Part shown: positions 53,926 to 62,866 of the stretch, one piece after another
Numbering within the stretch: position 1 is the stretch's first letter
How the letters are laid out: each line of letters begins with the position of its first letter
Assembly (NCBI RefSeq): GCF_026410305.1
Contig: NZ_JAPMLQ010000004.1
Span: forward strand, 186,001 to 250,000
Direction: 5' to 3'
Length of the DNA: 64,000 nt
Origin: Sulfitobacter sp. F26204
GTDB taxonomy: Bacteria; Pseudomonadota; Alphaproteobacteria; Rhodobacterales; Rhodobacteraceae
Made by a program: the position numbers and the translations under genes
Notes under the pieces: generated by a model
What the model was told of the DNA's origin: nothing
Seen by the model: the letters and a program-made list of their open reading frames with translations, nothing else
Databases searched by the model: none

Positions 53926-56130
53926 TTAGCGACCTCGCCTGCGTTTGACACCGCCGCGCATGCCGCCACGCCCCATCGACGAACGGCCCGATGACTTTTT
54001 CGCATCTGCCACTGCTTTATCAACCGCATATTGCCGCGCCATCGGGTCATCGGCGATCGCCAGATCAACAGCTTCCAGCCGCTTGACCTCATCCCGCAGC
54101 CGCGCCGCTTCTTCGAACTCAAGGTTCTCGGCAGCCTTGCGCATGTCGGTGCGCAGCCCTTCCAGTACGGTTTGCATGTTGCTGCCCGCAAGCTTTTTAT
54201 CGATCTGCGTAGTGACGCGGGACTGATCCGTGTCGCCCTTGTAAAGACCTGCCAGAATATCCTCGACGTTCTTTTTCACCGTCATCGGCGTGATGCCGTG
54301 TTCCTCGTTATAGGCGATCTGCTTGGCTCGGCGGCGGTCGGTCTCACCGATGGCGCGCTCCATTGAACCAGTAATCCTGTCCGCATACATGATCACGCGG
54401 CCTTCGGCATTGCGTGCGGCCCGGCCAACGGTTTGGATCAGCGAGGTTTCCGAGCGTAGGAAACCTTCCTTGTCGGCATCAAGAATGGCGACCAGGCCAC
54501 ATTCGGGAATGTCCAACCCTTCGCGCAACAGGTTGATCCCGATCAGGACGTCAAAGGCCCCAAGCCGCAAATCGCGCAGGATTTCGATCCGCTCGATGGT
54601 ATCAATATCGCTGTGCATGTAGCGGACGCGAATGCCCTGTTCATGCATGTATTCAGTAAGGTCTTCGGCCATGCGCTTGGTCAATGTCGTGCAAAGCGTG
54701 CGATAACCGTCCGCTGCAACCTTGCGCACTTCGTCCAGCAGATCATCTACCTGCATCTCGACCGGACGAATTTCGATCTGAGGGTCGATCAGGCCGGTTG
54801 GTCGAATGATCTGTTCGGTAAAGACGCCGCCCGATTGTTCGATCTCCCAGGCTGCCGGGGTTGCGGAAACAAACACAGATTGTGGGCGCATCGCGTCCCA
54901 TTCCTCGAACTTGAGCGGGCGGTTGTCCATGCAGGAAGGCAAACGGAAGCCATGTTCGGCCAAGGTGAACTTGCGCCGGTAGTCGCCTTTGTACATGCCG
55001 CCGATCTGAGGCACCGATACGTGGGATTCATCGGCAAAAACAATCGCATTGTCGGGAATGAATTCGAACAGGGTGGGGGGCGGTTCCCCGGGTGCTCGGC
55101 CCGTCAGGTAGCGGGAGTAATTCTCGATCCCGTTGCAGACGCCTGTCGCCTCCAGCATTTCCACATCAAAGTTGGTCCGTTGTTCAAGCCGCTGTGCTTC
55201 CAACAGCTTGCCCTCACCCACCAATTGATCCAGCCGCATGCGCAACTCTTTCTTGATGTTCACAATCGCCTGCGACATCGCGGGTTTCGGCGTCACATAG
55301 TGGCTGTTGGCATAGACGCGAATCTGTTCAAACGTATCGGTCTTTTCGCCCGTGAGCGGGTCAAATTCCGTGATGCTTTCCAGCTCCTCCCCAAAGAACG
55401 ACAGCCTCCAGGCACGATCATCAAGGTGGGCGGGGAAAATCTCAAGCGAATCGCCGCGCACACGGAACGAACCACGCACAAATGCGGCATCATTGCGCTT
55501 GTACTGCTGGGCAACCAGATCGGCGATCACCTGACGTTGGTCATAGGTTTTCCCGGCCTTCAGATCCTGCGTCATCGCACCGTAGGTTTCGACCGATCCG
55601 ATACCGTAAATACACGATACCGATGCTACAATGATGACGTCGTCGCGCTCCAGCAACGCCCGTGTCGCCGAATGGCGCATGCGGTCGATCTGTTCGTTGA
55701 TCTGGCTCTCTTTTTCGATGAAGGTATCCGAGCGTGCCACATAGGCTTCGGGCTGGTAATAGTCATAGAAGCTGACAAAATATTCGACAGCATTGTCAGG
55801 AAAAAAGCTTTTGAATTCACCGTAAAGCTGCGCCGCCAGTGTCTTGTTCGGGGCCAGTATGATAGCTGGACGCTGGGTTTCCTCGATCACCTTGGCCATC
55901 GTGAAGGTTTTGCCGGTCCCGGTTGCACCCAAAAGTACTTGATTGCGGTCCCCGTCCCGCACCCCCTGGCAAAGCTCCTTGATTGCAGTAGGCTGATCGC
56001 CCGCAGGTTCGAACTCTGTACTCAGTACAAAGCGTTTGCCTCCCTCCAGTTTGAGGCGCTTGCGTACATCCTCGGCAGCCTTCGCCATGACGGGCGTGCC
56101 TTCGGACGTATCAGTTAGGGCATAGGGCAT
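53926..56130 (-). CDS. uvrB: Excinuclease ABC subunit B
   Basis: 734 residues, nucleotide excision repair helicase that verifies damage with UvrA and recruits UvrC. Walker [18 protein letters not shown]; the beta-hairpin [23 protein letters not shown]-like [17 protein letters not shown]; motif [22 protein letters not shown]-terminal UVR domain [18 protein letters not shown]. Alphaproteobacterial-type basic tail ([14 protein letters not shown]). Start at 56130 gives [15 protein letters not shown]; the open frame reaches 56211 but that stretch is not conserved-looking. Confidence 0.97.
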   Translation of the reverse strand: MPYALTDTSEGTPVMAKAAEDVRKRLKLEGGKRFVLSTEFEPAGDQPTAIKELCQGVRDGDRNQVLLGATGTGKTFTMAKVIEETQRPAIILAPNKTLAAQLYGEFKSFFPDNAVEYFVSFYDYYQPEAYVARSDTFIEKESQINEQIDRMRHSATRALLERDDVIIVASVSCIYGIGSVETYGAMTQDLKAGKTYDQRQVIADLVAQQYKRNDAAFVRGSFRVRGDSLEIFPAHLDDRAWRLSFFGEELESITEFDPLTGEKTDTFEQIRVYANSHYVTPKPAMSQAIVNIKKELRMRLDQLVGEGKLLEAQRLEQRTNFDVEMLEATGVCNGIENYSRYLTGRAPGEPPPTLFEFIPDNAIVFADESHVSVPQIGGMYKGDYRRKFTLAEHGFRLPSCMDNRPLKFEEWDAMRPQSVFVSATPAAWEIEQSGGVFTEQIIRPTGLIDPQIEIRPVEMQVDDLLDEVRKVAADGYRTLCTTLTKRMAEDLTEYMHEQGIRVRYMHSDIDTIERIEILRDLRLGAFDVLIGINLLREGLDIPECGLVAILDADKEGFLRSETSLIQTVGRAARNAEGRVIMYADRITGSMERAIGETDRRRAKQIAYNEEHGITPMTVKKNVEDILAGLYKGDTDQSRVTTQIDKKLAGSNMQTVLEGLRTDMRKAAENLEFEEAARLRDEVKRLEAVDLAIADDPMARQYAVDKAVADAKKSSGRSSMGRGGMRGGVKRRRGR

Positions 56131-56228
56131 CTGTATTCTTTCTGCGCGGTTCGCCCCCAAGGTGACGTTTTTTCGGGGTGGTTCAAGGGCGCAGCCCCGC
56201 TTTGCTGCCAAAAAGTGACAGCAGAACG

Positions 56229-56513
56229 CTACTTCATCAGACGCTTTCGGTTGGATGAGACCTTTCTGCTGATCGGTGCCATTGCAGCCGACATAATCTG
56301 ATCGGGCCGGCGCCCCTTCATCATCTCTGTCACTCCCGCGGCAAAGGCAGAGGCCATGGCGACGCCCTTTTCTTCAACCATGCGTTCGTTTTCGCCGCGT
56401 TTCGCTGGTATTGCACCACTCATCGCCAGCAAACGCAGGGCCATGACGGTCTGGGTCTCGGCCATCAACTGGGCGATTCTCAGCTGTAGGGTAAACAATT
56501 CACTATTAAACAT
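56229..56513 (-). CDS. Small phasin/antifreeze-type protein
   Basis: 94 residues, helical, with [20 protein letters not shown] at the N-terminus and a basic C-terminus ([15 protein letters not shown]). Resembles the short phasin-like proteins (often labelled antifreeze protein) found in Rhodobacteraceae. Start at 56513 has GGAG 9 nt upstream. 98 bp upstream of uvrB on the same strand. Function uncertain. Confidence 0.6.
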   Translation of the reverse strand: MFNSELFTLQLRIAQLMAETQTVMALRLLAMSGAIPAKRGENERMVEEKGVAMASAFAAGVTEMMKGRRPDQIMSAAMAPISRKVSSNRKRLMK

Positions 56514-56652
56514 TATGCAGCTCCAGTTGCTGATTCCGTTTAATGCTGCAGCGCAGCAATTGCAAGCGATGCTTTCAGTGCGCAGTCGGATGCCGCTTGC
56601 CTCAGCGGGGTAAATCGCCGATAACGCAGTCAGGAAATGCAATGAGGCCCCC

Positions 56653-56964
56653 ATGCGAGCACGTATCTATCAACCTGCCCGAACCGCGATGTCGTCTGGC
56701 ACAGCCAAGACCAATCATTGGGTGCTTGAATTCGCCCCGTCCGAAGCCCGCGGCGTTGACCCCTTGATGGGCTGGACCTCTTCTTCCGATACCCAAGCAC
56801 AGGTCAGATTGACCTTTGAAACCAAAAGCGCAGCGGTTGAATATGCCAATGAAAACGGCATCAGCGCACAGGTGCAACTGCCCAACAAACGCAAACCCAA
56901 CATCCGAGCCGGTGGATATGGCGAAAATTTCGCAACCGGACGGCGCGGTGCCTGGACGCACTGA
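56653..56964 (+). CDS. ETC complex I subunit (NDUFS4-like)
   Basis: 103 residues, the alphaproteobacterial homologue of the mitochondrial 18-kDa accessory subunit of NADH:ubiquinone oxidoreductase. [40 protein letters not shown] and the C-terminal [19 protein letters not shown] are typical. Lies alone, away from a nuo cluster, as is usual. Confidence 0.93.
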   Translation: MRARIYQPARTAMSSGTAKTNHWVLEFAPSEARGVDPLMGWTSSSDTQAQVRLTFETKSAAVEYANENGISAQVQLPNKRKPNIRAGGYGENFATGRRGAWTH

Positions 56965-57104
56965 CCCCGCTGTGTGAAACTGGCCGATGCGCGGGCAGCG
57001 CGAAACGGTTCCACACCCGCCGCATTTGTCTGCTCAAACTCTTTGATTGAATGGTGGCATCGGTCTTGCAAAAGGTTCGATTTTGCAAGACAACCCCCCT
57101 GCGT

Positions 57105-57181
57105 GGTCCCGTAGCTCAACTGGATAGAGCACCTGACTTCTAATCAGGGGGTTGAGGGTTCGAGTCCTTCCGGGATCGCCA
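57105..57181 (+). tRNA. tRNA-Arg (anticodon TCT)
   Basis: 77 nt with encoded CCA. Acceptor GGTCCCG / CGGGATC (one G-U), discriminator G; anticodon stem CTGAC..GTCAG-like CCTGA/TCAGG around loop CTTCTAA with anticodon TCT; T arm GAGGG-TTCGAGT-CCTTC. Reads AGA codons. Its 3' end is 21 bp from soxT. Confidence 0.95.
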
Positions 57182-57202
57182 CTTCCATCAATTCAATACC
57201 GA

Positions 57203-58258
57203 TCAAACCGACGGGGCAAAGCCCAAGATCAGTTGGCGCAGGCCGATGGCGGCACCGGCCATGATGCACAAAAGCGTCAGCGGTGCGCCAAAGGCGAGGA
57301 CGGAAAATGCCGACAATCCCTGACCTACGCTGCATCCGACGGCGATTACCGCACCGGTGCCCATCAGTGCCGCGCCCAGGATCTGGCGGCGCAGCTCCCT
57401 GGGGTCGTCGCAGGCCTCCCATCTGAAGTGACCCTTGATCAGGCTGCCCAGCACCGCGCCCAACACAACGCCAATGATCGACCCCGTGCCGAAACTGACG
57501 GTATTCCCGGCTGATGTCATGGCATAGAGGATGGTCTCGCCTATCGGGGCGGAAAACGTATGGCTGACGATGGGGGTCGCGTCAAAACCGTTCCGCGCCA
57601 CCCAAGCCGTCCCGGCCCAGCCCGATACGATGGCCAATCCGGCAATAGCACCCCAGAAAATATGCGAAGGGGAATGGCGCAGACCCTGGTTGAGCAGGGT
57701 CAGTGCCAGAATGATACATCCGATTGCGATCCCGATGACCGGGGTGGAAATGCCGGTCAATTGCGTAATGGCATGCGGAATGGACTGGGGCAGCGTTGCA
57801 GGTTCCGACGCTCCAAAGGCCCAGAGCCGCAGACCGGACAGGGGGCCCCCCAGGGTGACATAAGCCGCAATGCCCATGATCAGGACAATCAGCAAAGAAC
57901 GCATGTCGCCTCCGCCGACGCGCGCCAGCGCGCCGTAACCGCAATTGCCCGCCAGAGCCATACCATATCCGAACAGCAGCCCGCCAAAAATGCTTTCAAG
58001 CGGGTTCCAGCTACGTGAGAGGTAGAGGGTCTGCTCAAGATCAAGCAATCCCGCTGCAGACAGAGCAAAGGTGCCGATCACCGCAACGCCAATGGCAATC
58101 CCCCACATGCGCAGGCGCAGGGTGTTTTCACCGTAATACAGATCTTCGATGGCCCCCAGGGTGCAAAACCGGCCGATCCGCGCCGCCAAGCCAAGCGCGA
58201 TGCCTCCAATCATACCAAGAAGGGCCACCAGCACAGGTTCTGAAAACAAATCAAGCAT
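57203..58258 (-). CDS. soxT: YeeE/YedE family sulfur-compound transporter (SoxT)
   Basis: 351 residues, about nine spans. Conserved Cys motifs IGRFCTLGAIED, GMALAGNCGYGALARVGGGD and AVGCSVGQGLSAF match the YeeE/YedE family, in which TsuA imports thiosulfate. In sox clusters this gene, next to soxR, is called soxT and is thought to bring in thiosulfate or handle the sulfur signal. ATG at 58258 (GGA 8 nt before) preferred over the GTG at 58264. Leftward, same strand as soxR and soxS. Confidence 0.9.
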   Translation of the reverse strand: MLDLFSEPVLVALLGMIGGIALGLAARIGRFCTLGAIEDLYYGENTLRLRMWGIAIGVAVIGTFALSAAGLLDLEQTLYLSRSWNPLESIFGGLLFGYGMALAGNCGYGALARVGGGDMRSLLIVLIMGIAAYVTLGGPLSGLRLWAFGASEPATLPQSIPHAITQLTGISTPVIGIAIGCIILALTLLNQGLRHSPSHIFWGAIAGLAIVSGWAGTAWVARNGFDATPIVSHTFSAPIGETILYAMTSAGNTVSFGTGSIIGVVLGAVLGSLIKGHFRWEACDDPRELRRQILGAALMGTGAVIAVGCSVGQGLSAFSVLAFGAPLTLLCIMAGAAIGLRQLILGFAPSV

Positions 58259-58331
58259 TGCCACGTTCCATCAGGGGCTCCCCGATTGATTGCGATCCGG
58301 TCGTCAGTTACCCGGCCACAGAAGCCGTCGA

Positions 58332-58667
58332 TCAAGTGTCGCGGCAAAACAGGTCATAGACCACTTCCATGATCTGCTTTGGCCGGTCGTCCGACAGGCT
58401 GTAAAAAATGGTTTTGCCCTCGCGTCGCGGAGTGACCAGCCCTTCAAGCCGTAAGCGGGAAAGTTGCTGTGAGACCGCGGCCTGTCGCGCAGACAAAAGG
58501 TTTTCCAACTCGGTCACGGATTTTTCGCCAGAGGCGAGGTGACAGAGTATCATCAACCGGCCTTCATGGCTGATCGCTTTTAGAAAGTTGGACGCTTCAA
58601 CGGCATTCGCCGCCATCTTGTCCATATCTTCCGTACACATGTTCAGGTCGAAAACTGGCAGGCCCAT
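58332..58667 (-). CDS. soxR: Sox cluster repressor SoxR (ArsR family)
   Basis: 111 residues. ArsR/SmtB winged helix: LKAISHEGRLMILCHLASGE, then SARQAAVSQQLSRLRLEGLV as recognition helix and RREGKTIFYSL as wing. Two Cys outside the helix, in MCTEDM and ILCHLA, plus LFCRDT at the end; the C-terminal Cys is characteristic of thiol/persulfide-sensing SoxR and BigR-like members. GAGGATAAG precedes the ATG. Not the [2Fe-2S] SoxR of E. coli. Likely represses sox genes without reduced sulfur. Confidence 0.93.
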   Translation of the reverse strand: MGLPVFDLNMCTEDMDKMAANAVEASNFLKAISHEGRLMILCHLASGEKSVTELENLLSARQAAVSQQLSRLRLEGLVTPRREGKTIFYSLSDDRPKQIMEVVYDLFCRDT

Positions 58668-58731
58668 CTTATCCTCAAAATCCAGAAGAATTGCGGCTTA
58701 AGCAGCCTTTGACATTTCGTTGATACTTTTC

Positions 58732-59100
58732 TCATTCACGAAAATCAATCTGTGCGCGTTCAAGCATGGTGCCGAGCATGCCCCAAAAGAAATCCTCACC
58801 AGGATAGCCCTCCAGACGCGCCACTTCACTACCGTCCACTGTCAGCACGAATGTCGGTGTGAAAAACAGACCCCGTTCGAACGTGATGTCGTCAGGGCGC
58901 GGCCCGTGAATGTCGATGCGTCGCAGGGGGGCTGCCTTGCCTTCTGGCGTCTTGGGATAGATCTCAGCGATCTCGTCATTCCAGCGTGCACACCAGACAC
59001 AACCATGCTCCTCGACCATCACCAATTCGGTTTCGGCTGCCAGGTTGAGGGTTGAAAGAACAACCAATACCATACTCAAAATGAAGCGGCGCAGTAACAT
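58732..59100 (-). CDS. soxS: Periplasmic thioredoxin-like protein SoxS
   Basis: 122 residues. Signal peptide RRFILSMVLVVLSTLNLAA; redox site HGCVWCARWNDE (CxxC); cis-Pro in FFTPTFVLTVDG. In sox clusters SoxS keeps SoxY reduced and active. Start at 59100 follows AAAGG. Divergent from soxV with 70 bp between, a likely SoxR control region. Confidence 0.93.
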   Translation of the reverse strand: MLLRRFILSMVLVVLSTLNLAAETELVMVEEHGCVWCARWNDEIAEIYPKTPEGKAAPLRRIDIHGPRPDDITFERGLFFTPTFVLTVDGSEVARLEGYPGEDFFWGMLGTMLERAQIDFRE

Positions 59101-59135
59101 GAGAAATTGACCTTTGCTAAACAAATAACGTAATC

Positions 59136-59152
59136 TGAATATGTGAATTATA
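59136..59152. promoter_or_regulatory. Possible SoxR site in soxS-soxV gap
   Basis: AT-rich TGAATATG-TGAATTATA with two TGAAT half-elements, in the divergent soxS-soxV region. It resembles the clearer palindrome before soxX at 60509. Weak on its own. Confidence 0.35.
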
Positions 59153-59170
59153 CAAGGACTCGCCACGGAC

Positions 59171-59911
59171 ATGCTTGAGATTACCTACCTTGGGGCCGCT
59201 TTTGCAGGTCTATTATCATTTCTTTCACCATGTATCCTGCCGATTGTTCCGTTTTACCTTAGTTATCTCGCCGGAATCGGCATGAACCAGATCTCAGCAG
59301 ATGCGCAGATCGATAGCAAAACACGTCTGCGTGCTGTCCTCGCGGCGACCTTTTTTGCGGCGGGCGTGATCACCATCTTCATGGGACTCGGGGCTGCGGC
59401 AACGACGTTTGGGCAGGTCGTGCGCGAATATTTTGATATTCTACGCTGGATCGCTGCGGCTATCATCATTGCGATGGGCCTGCATTTTCTTGGCGTGATC
59501 CGCATCGGTATCCTCTATCGACAGTTACGCGCAGACGCGGGGGACACGTCAAACACCAGCCTGTTGGGGGCCTATGTGATTGGTCTTGCCTTTGCCTTTG
59601 GCTGGACGCCCTGTGTCGGCCCGGTCCTGGCCGCCATTCTGTTTACCGCCGCGGGGGCGGAAACCGCATCAACAGGCGCGGGGCTGTTGTTCGTCTACGG
59701 CCTTGGCATGACCGCGCCCTTTGTGCTGGCAGCGCTGTTCATCGGCCCGTTCATGCGCTGGATGGTCCGGTTCCGCCGCCATCTTGGTCTGATCGAAAAG
59801 ATTATGGGTGGCATGCTGATTGTCTTCGGTTTGCTGATCGCGACAAATTCAATGAACTATATCGCGCAATGGATGCTGGCCATTGGGCCGGACATTGGCG
59901 TGCTGCGTTAA
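59171..59911 (+). CDS. soxV: CcdA-like thiol-electron transporter SoxV
   Basis: 246 residues, six spans of the DsbD-beta/CcdA family. Two conserved Cys: FLSPCILPIVPFYL (span 1) and FGWTPCVGPVLAAIL (span 4). Carries reducing power from the cytoplasm to periplasmic SoxW and SoxS. First gene of the rightward sox operon; 15 bp before soxW. Confidence 0.95.
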   Translation: MLEITYLGAAFAGLLSFLSPCILPIVPFYLSYLAGIGMNQISADAQIDSKTRLRAVLAATFFAAGVITIFMGLGAAATTFGQVVREYFDILRWIAAAIIIAMGLHFLGVIRIGILYRQLRADAGDTSNTSLLGAYVIGLAFAFGWTPCVGPVLAAILFTAAGAETASTGAGLLFVYGLGMTAPFVLAALFIGPFMRWMVRFRRHLGLIEKIMGGMLIVFGLLIATNSMNYIAQWMLAIGPDIGVLR

Positions 59912-59926
59912 TCGAAAGGAAGTCTG

Positions 59927-60490
59927 ATGAAAAACTTGATTTTGGCGGGTGTCACGCTGGTTGCGATGGCCCTGGGCGCTTTTGCAAGCGAAATAGGCGA
60001 TGACGGTCTGCACAAAGAGACCTGGATGCGCGACACCTTCAAGGATCTGCGCGAAGACCTGGGGGAGGCCAATGCCGAAGACAAGCGTTTGATGGTGATC
60101 GTCGAACAGCGTGGCTGCGTCTACTGCAAGAAGATGCACGAAGAGGTGTTTTCGGTGCCCGAGGTGGCAGAGTACATCACTGAAAACTTCTTTGTGGTCC
60201 AGATCAACATGTTCGGCGATGTCGAGGTCACGGACTTTGACGGCACCGTACTGCCGGAAAAAGACATGGTGAAAAAATGGGGGGCGCTGTTCACGCCGAT
60301 GATTCTGTTTTTTCCCGAAGAGGTTACCGAAGACGTCGGTGCGACGCAGGTCGCGGTTGCTACCATGCCGGGAGCTTTCGGGCGCCACACGACTTTCAAT
60401 ATGCTTAATTGGGTTGTCGAGAAAGGATACGAATCAGACGAACCATTTCAGAAATATCACGCCCGCAAGCTTGCAGAGCAAGGGAACTAA
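59927..60490 (+). CDS. soxW: Periplasmic thioredoxin SoxW
   Basis: 187 residues. Signal peptide LILAGVTLVAMALGAFA; redox site QRGCVYCKKMHEE (CxxC). Receives electrons from SoxV. AAGGAAG precedes the ATG; directly after soxV. Confidence 0.94.
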   Translation: MKNLILAGVTLVAMALGAFASEIGDDGLHKETWMRDTFKDLREDLGEANAEDKRLMVIVEQRGCVYCKKMHEEVFSVPEVAEYITENFFVVQINMFGDVEVTDFDGTVLPEKDMVKKWGALFTPMILFFPEEVTEDVGATQVAVATMPGAFGRHTTFNMLNWVVEKGYESDEPFQKYHARKLAEQGN

Positions 60491-60508
60491 GGCGGTCTGA
60501 CGCCCCGC

Positions 60509-60526
60509 TTGAATAATATAATTCAA
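60509..60526. promoter_or_regulatory. Putative SoxR operator before soxX
   Basis: TTGAAT-AATATA-ATTCAA, perfect 6-bp arms, 75 bp before soxX, with a further TTGAAT at 60531. The soxW-soxX gap is where SoxR is known to act in related sox clusters, which supports the assignment. Confidence 0.6.
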
Positions 60527-60600
60527 AGAGTTGAATTTGTTGTTGCGCCATCATGATGGCCTAGGCTACGGTGTGCCAAATAATACGTTTGGGAGGACGC

Positions 60601-61077
60601 ATGAGGATTTCTGTCATTTCAGCCGCCGCACTGGGGCTCATCGCTTCGACGGCTTTCGCTGAAGAAGTGCTGCCAACCGCAGTCAGCTTCAACGACGATG
60701 GCGCAGTTGAGCAATCGTTGTCCGGTACCGCAGGTGATGCCGCCAATGGCCGCATCATTGTCGGGGACAAAGGGCAAGGGAACTGCGTTGCCTGTCACAT
60801 GGTCAATGACTTGGCCGATGTGCCGTTTCAGGGTGAAATCGGCCCTCCGCTGGACGGAGCCGGTGACCGGTGGAGCGAGGCCGAGTTGCGCGGGATCGTG
60901 GCCAATGCCAAGGTCATGTTCGAAGACAGCATGATGCCGTCTTTCTACAAGACCGAGGGTTTCATTCGTCCCGGCAATGCCTACACGGGTAAGGCCGCTG
61001 ATGACACTTTCGGGCCGCTCTTGAGCGCCCAGCAGATTGAAGATGTTGTGGCCTATCTCGCCACGCTCAAAGAATAA
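60601..61077 (+). CDS. soxX: Sulfur oxidation c-type cytochrome SoxX
   Basis: 158 residues. Signal peptide ISVISAAALGLIASTAFA; one haem site NCVACHM (CxxCH); distal Met in DSMMPSFYKTEGF. With SoxA forms the c-cytochrome that conjugates thiosulfate to SoxY. GGGAGGA precedes the ATG at 60601. Confidence 0.96.
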   Translation: MRISVISAAALGLIASTAFAEEVLPTAVSFNDDGAVEQSLSGTAGDAANGRIIVGDKGQGNCVACHMVNDLADVPFQGEIGPPLDGAGDRWSEAELRGIVANAKVMFEDSMMPSFYKTEGFIRPGNAYTGKAADDTFGPLLSAQQIEDVVAYLATLKE

Positions 61078-61133
61078 TCCAAACCGGTAGGGGTGGCCCC
61101 GCGGCCATCGGACCGGCATAAAGGAGTAAGTTC

Positions 61134-61550
61134 ATGGAACTCACACGACGTAATGCAATCCTGCTCGGGGCCAGTGCGCTGCTGGTCGCAGGTCTGCCCA
61201 TCCACGCAACGGCGTCAACCGACGATGCTATCGCTGCTTTCACCGGCGGTGCCGAAGTCGGCGAAGGTGACATCACCCTGACAGCGCCCGAAATCGCCGA
61301 GAACGGCAATACCGTGCCGATTGAAGTGTCCTCGGAAACCGCGGTCGAGATCATGGTCCTCGCGACTGGCAACCCGACACCGGCTGTTGCGACATTCAAA
61401 TTCGGCAAGTTGGCCGCATCCCGCAGCGCATCAACACGCATCCGCCTCGCGGGTACGCAGGATGTCGTCGCGATTGCAAAGCTTGAGGATGGCTCATTCG
61501 TTCAGGCAACAAGTGCGGTCAAAGTCACCATCGGCGGCTGCGGCGGCTAA
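61134..61550 (+). CDS. soxY: Thiosulfate oxidation carrier protein SoxY
   Basis: 138 residues. Tat-type signal (LTRRNAILLGASALLVAGLP). Ends in KVTIGGCGG, the flexible GGCGG tail whose Cys carries the sulfur intermediates. AAAGGAG precedes the ATG. Partner of SoxZ, encoded 21 bp later. Confidence 0.97.
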   Translation: MELTRRNAILLGASALLVAGLPIHATASTDDAIAAFTGGAEVGEGDITLTAPEIAENGNTVPIEVSSETAVEIMVLATGNPTPAVATFKFGKLAASRSASTRIRLAGTQDVVAIAKLEDGSFVQATSAVKVTIGGCGG

Positions 61551-61571
61551 ACAGGTTCAAGGAGAATAATC

Positions 61572-61901
61572 ATGGCATCTGGTGTAAAGCCTCGCGTCAA
61601 AGTCCCTAAAAAAGCGGCTGCTGGTGATACGGTCACCATCAAGACGCTGATCAGCCACAAGATGGAATCCGGTCAACGCAAAGACAGCGACGGCAACGTC
61701 ATCCCGCGCTCGATCATCAACCGGTTCACCTGTGAATTTAATGGTGAAAACGTGGTCGACATCACGCTGGAACCGGCGATTTCCACCAATCCGTACTTCG
61801 AATTCGAAGCGGTGGTCCCAGAGGCCGGCGCATTCAAATTCACATGGTATGACGACGACGGCTCTGTCTACGAAGAGACCAAAGAAATCGCGATCGGCTG
61901 A
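61572..61901 (+). CDS. soxZ: Thiosulfate oxidation carrier complex protein SoxZ
   Basis: 109 residues, no signal peptide; exported with SoxY. RVKVPKKAAAGDTVTIKTLI and EFEAVVPEAGAFKFTWYDDD are typical of the SoxZ immunoglobulin-like fold. AAGGAG precedes the ATG. Confidence 0.97.
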   Translation: MASGVKPRVKVPKKAAAGDTVTIKTLISHKMESGQRKDSDGNVIPRSIINRFTCEFNGENVVDITLEPAISTNPYFEFEAVVPEAGAFKFTWYDDDGSVYEETKEIAIG

Positions 61902-61924
61902 AGCCAAGTCTTGGGAGGGACATC

Positions 61925-62770
61925 ATGAAAATACTGACGGGAGCCTTGTTGGCCACTGTGTTGACGGCATCATTTGTATCGGCTGATCCGGTTGATGACA
62001 CGCTGATCCTGAACGAAGACATCACGCTGGTCACCCGCACCGCGGCACCGGCGCATCTGTCGGATGCCTTTGACGAGGTGATGTCGGGCTGGTTGTTTCG
62101 CGGCACTGAAACCCGCGCCATGCAAGCGGATGATTTCGACAATCCGGGCATGATCTTTGTCGAGAAAGCTCAGGAATCCTGGGACACTGTCGAGGGGACC
62201 GAAGGCAAATCCTGTGCGTCCTGTCACGATGGTATGGAAAGCATGGCGGGCGTGAAGCCCACATACCCCAAGTGGAACGAAGAAGCTGGCGAAATGCGGA
62301 CGCTGCAAATGCAGGTGAACGCCTGCCGGACAGAGCGTATGGGCGCAGAGGCCTGGGGCTATGACAAAGGCCCGGCAATCAACATGGAAGCGGCGCTTTC
62401 TTCTGTTTCACGTGGCTTGCCCATGAACGTCGCCATTGACGGTCCGGCGCAGTCCACATGGGAAATGGGCAAGGAACTGTACTACACCCGTACAGGCCAG
62501 CTTGAGCTGTCATGCGCAAATTGCCACGAGGACAACTACGGCAAGATGATCCGCGCCGACCACCTGAGTCAGGGCCAGATCAATGGCTTTCCGGTGTATC
62601 GTCTGAAAAACACCAAGCTGAACGGCTCACACTCACGTTTCAAAGGCTGTATCCGCGACACGCGCGCGGAAACATACAAGCCAGGCAGCGCCGAGTTCAT
62701 CGCACTTGAACTTTATGTCGCTTCACGTGGTAACGGTCTGAGCGTCGAAGGCCCTTCAGTCCGCAACTAA
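61925..62770 (+). CDS. soxA: Sulfur oxidation c-type cytochrome SoxA (dihaem)
   Basis: 281 residues. Signal peptide LTGALLATVLTASFVSA. Two haem sites CASCHDGM and CANCHEDN, and the active-site Cys in FKGCIRDTRAE that becomes the cysteine persulfide haem ligand. Both CxxCH motifs are present, the dihaem form as in Paracoccus and Rhodovulum. GGGAGG precedes the ATG. A strong terminator follows before soxB. Confidence 0.96.
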   Translation: MKILTGALLATVLTASFVSADPVDDTLILNEDITLVTRTAAPAHLSDAFDEVMSGWLFRGTETRAMQADDFDNPGMIFVEKAQESWDTVEGTEGKSCASCHDGMESMAGVKPTYPKWNEEAGEMRTLQMQVNACRTERMGAEAWGYDKGPAINMEAALSSVSRGLPMNVAIDGPAQSTWEMGKELYYTRTGQLELSCANCHEDNYGKMIRADHLSQGQINGFPVYRLKNTKLNGSHSRFKGCIRDTRAETYKPGSAEFIALELYVASRGNGLSVEGPSVRN

Positions 62771-62775
62771 TCCTG

Positions 62776-62813
62776 AAAGGCCCCGTCCGAGTTTTCGGAA
62801 CGGGGCCTTTTTC
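62776..62813 (+). terminator. Intrinsic terminator between soxA and soxB
   Basis: AAAGGCCCCGTCCGA / TCGGA-A-CGGGGCCTTT, a 15-bp stem with one bulged A and a 4-nt loop, then TTTTT overlapping the stem end. A clear stop inside what is usually one sox operon. Confidence 0.9.
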
Positions 62814-62866
62814 ACTTTCAACTTATTCATAAATGCGCATATGTTCGCGCTCCAGGGAGCATCACA

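Noticed and set aside
54613..56118. A 501-codon plus-strand open frame opposite uvrB.
   Set aside because: Antisense shadow of uvrB; rich in R, H and C with no domain.
58332..58667. Reading soxR as the redox sensor SoxR of E. coli.
   Set aside because: The protein is ArsR-type without a MerR fold or 2Fe-2S Cys cluster; the shared name is coincidental.
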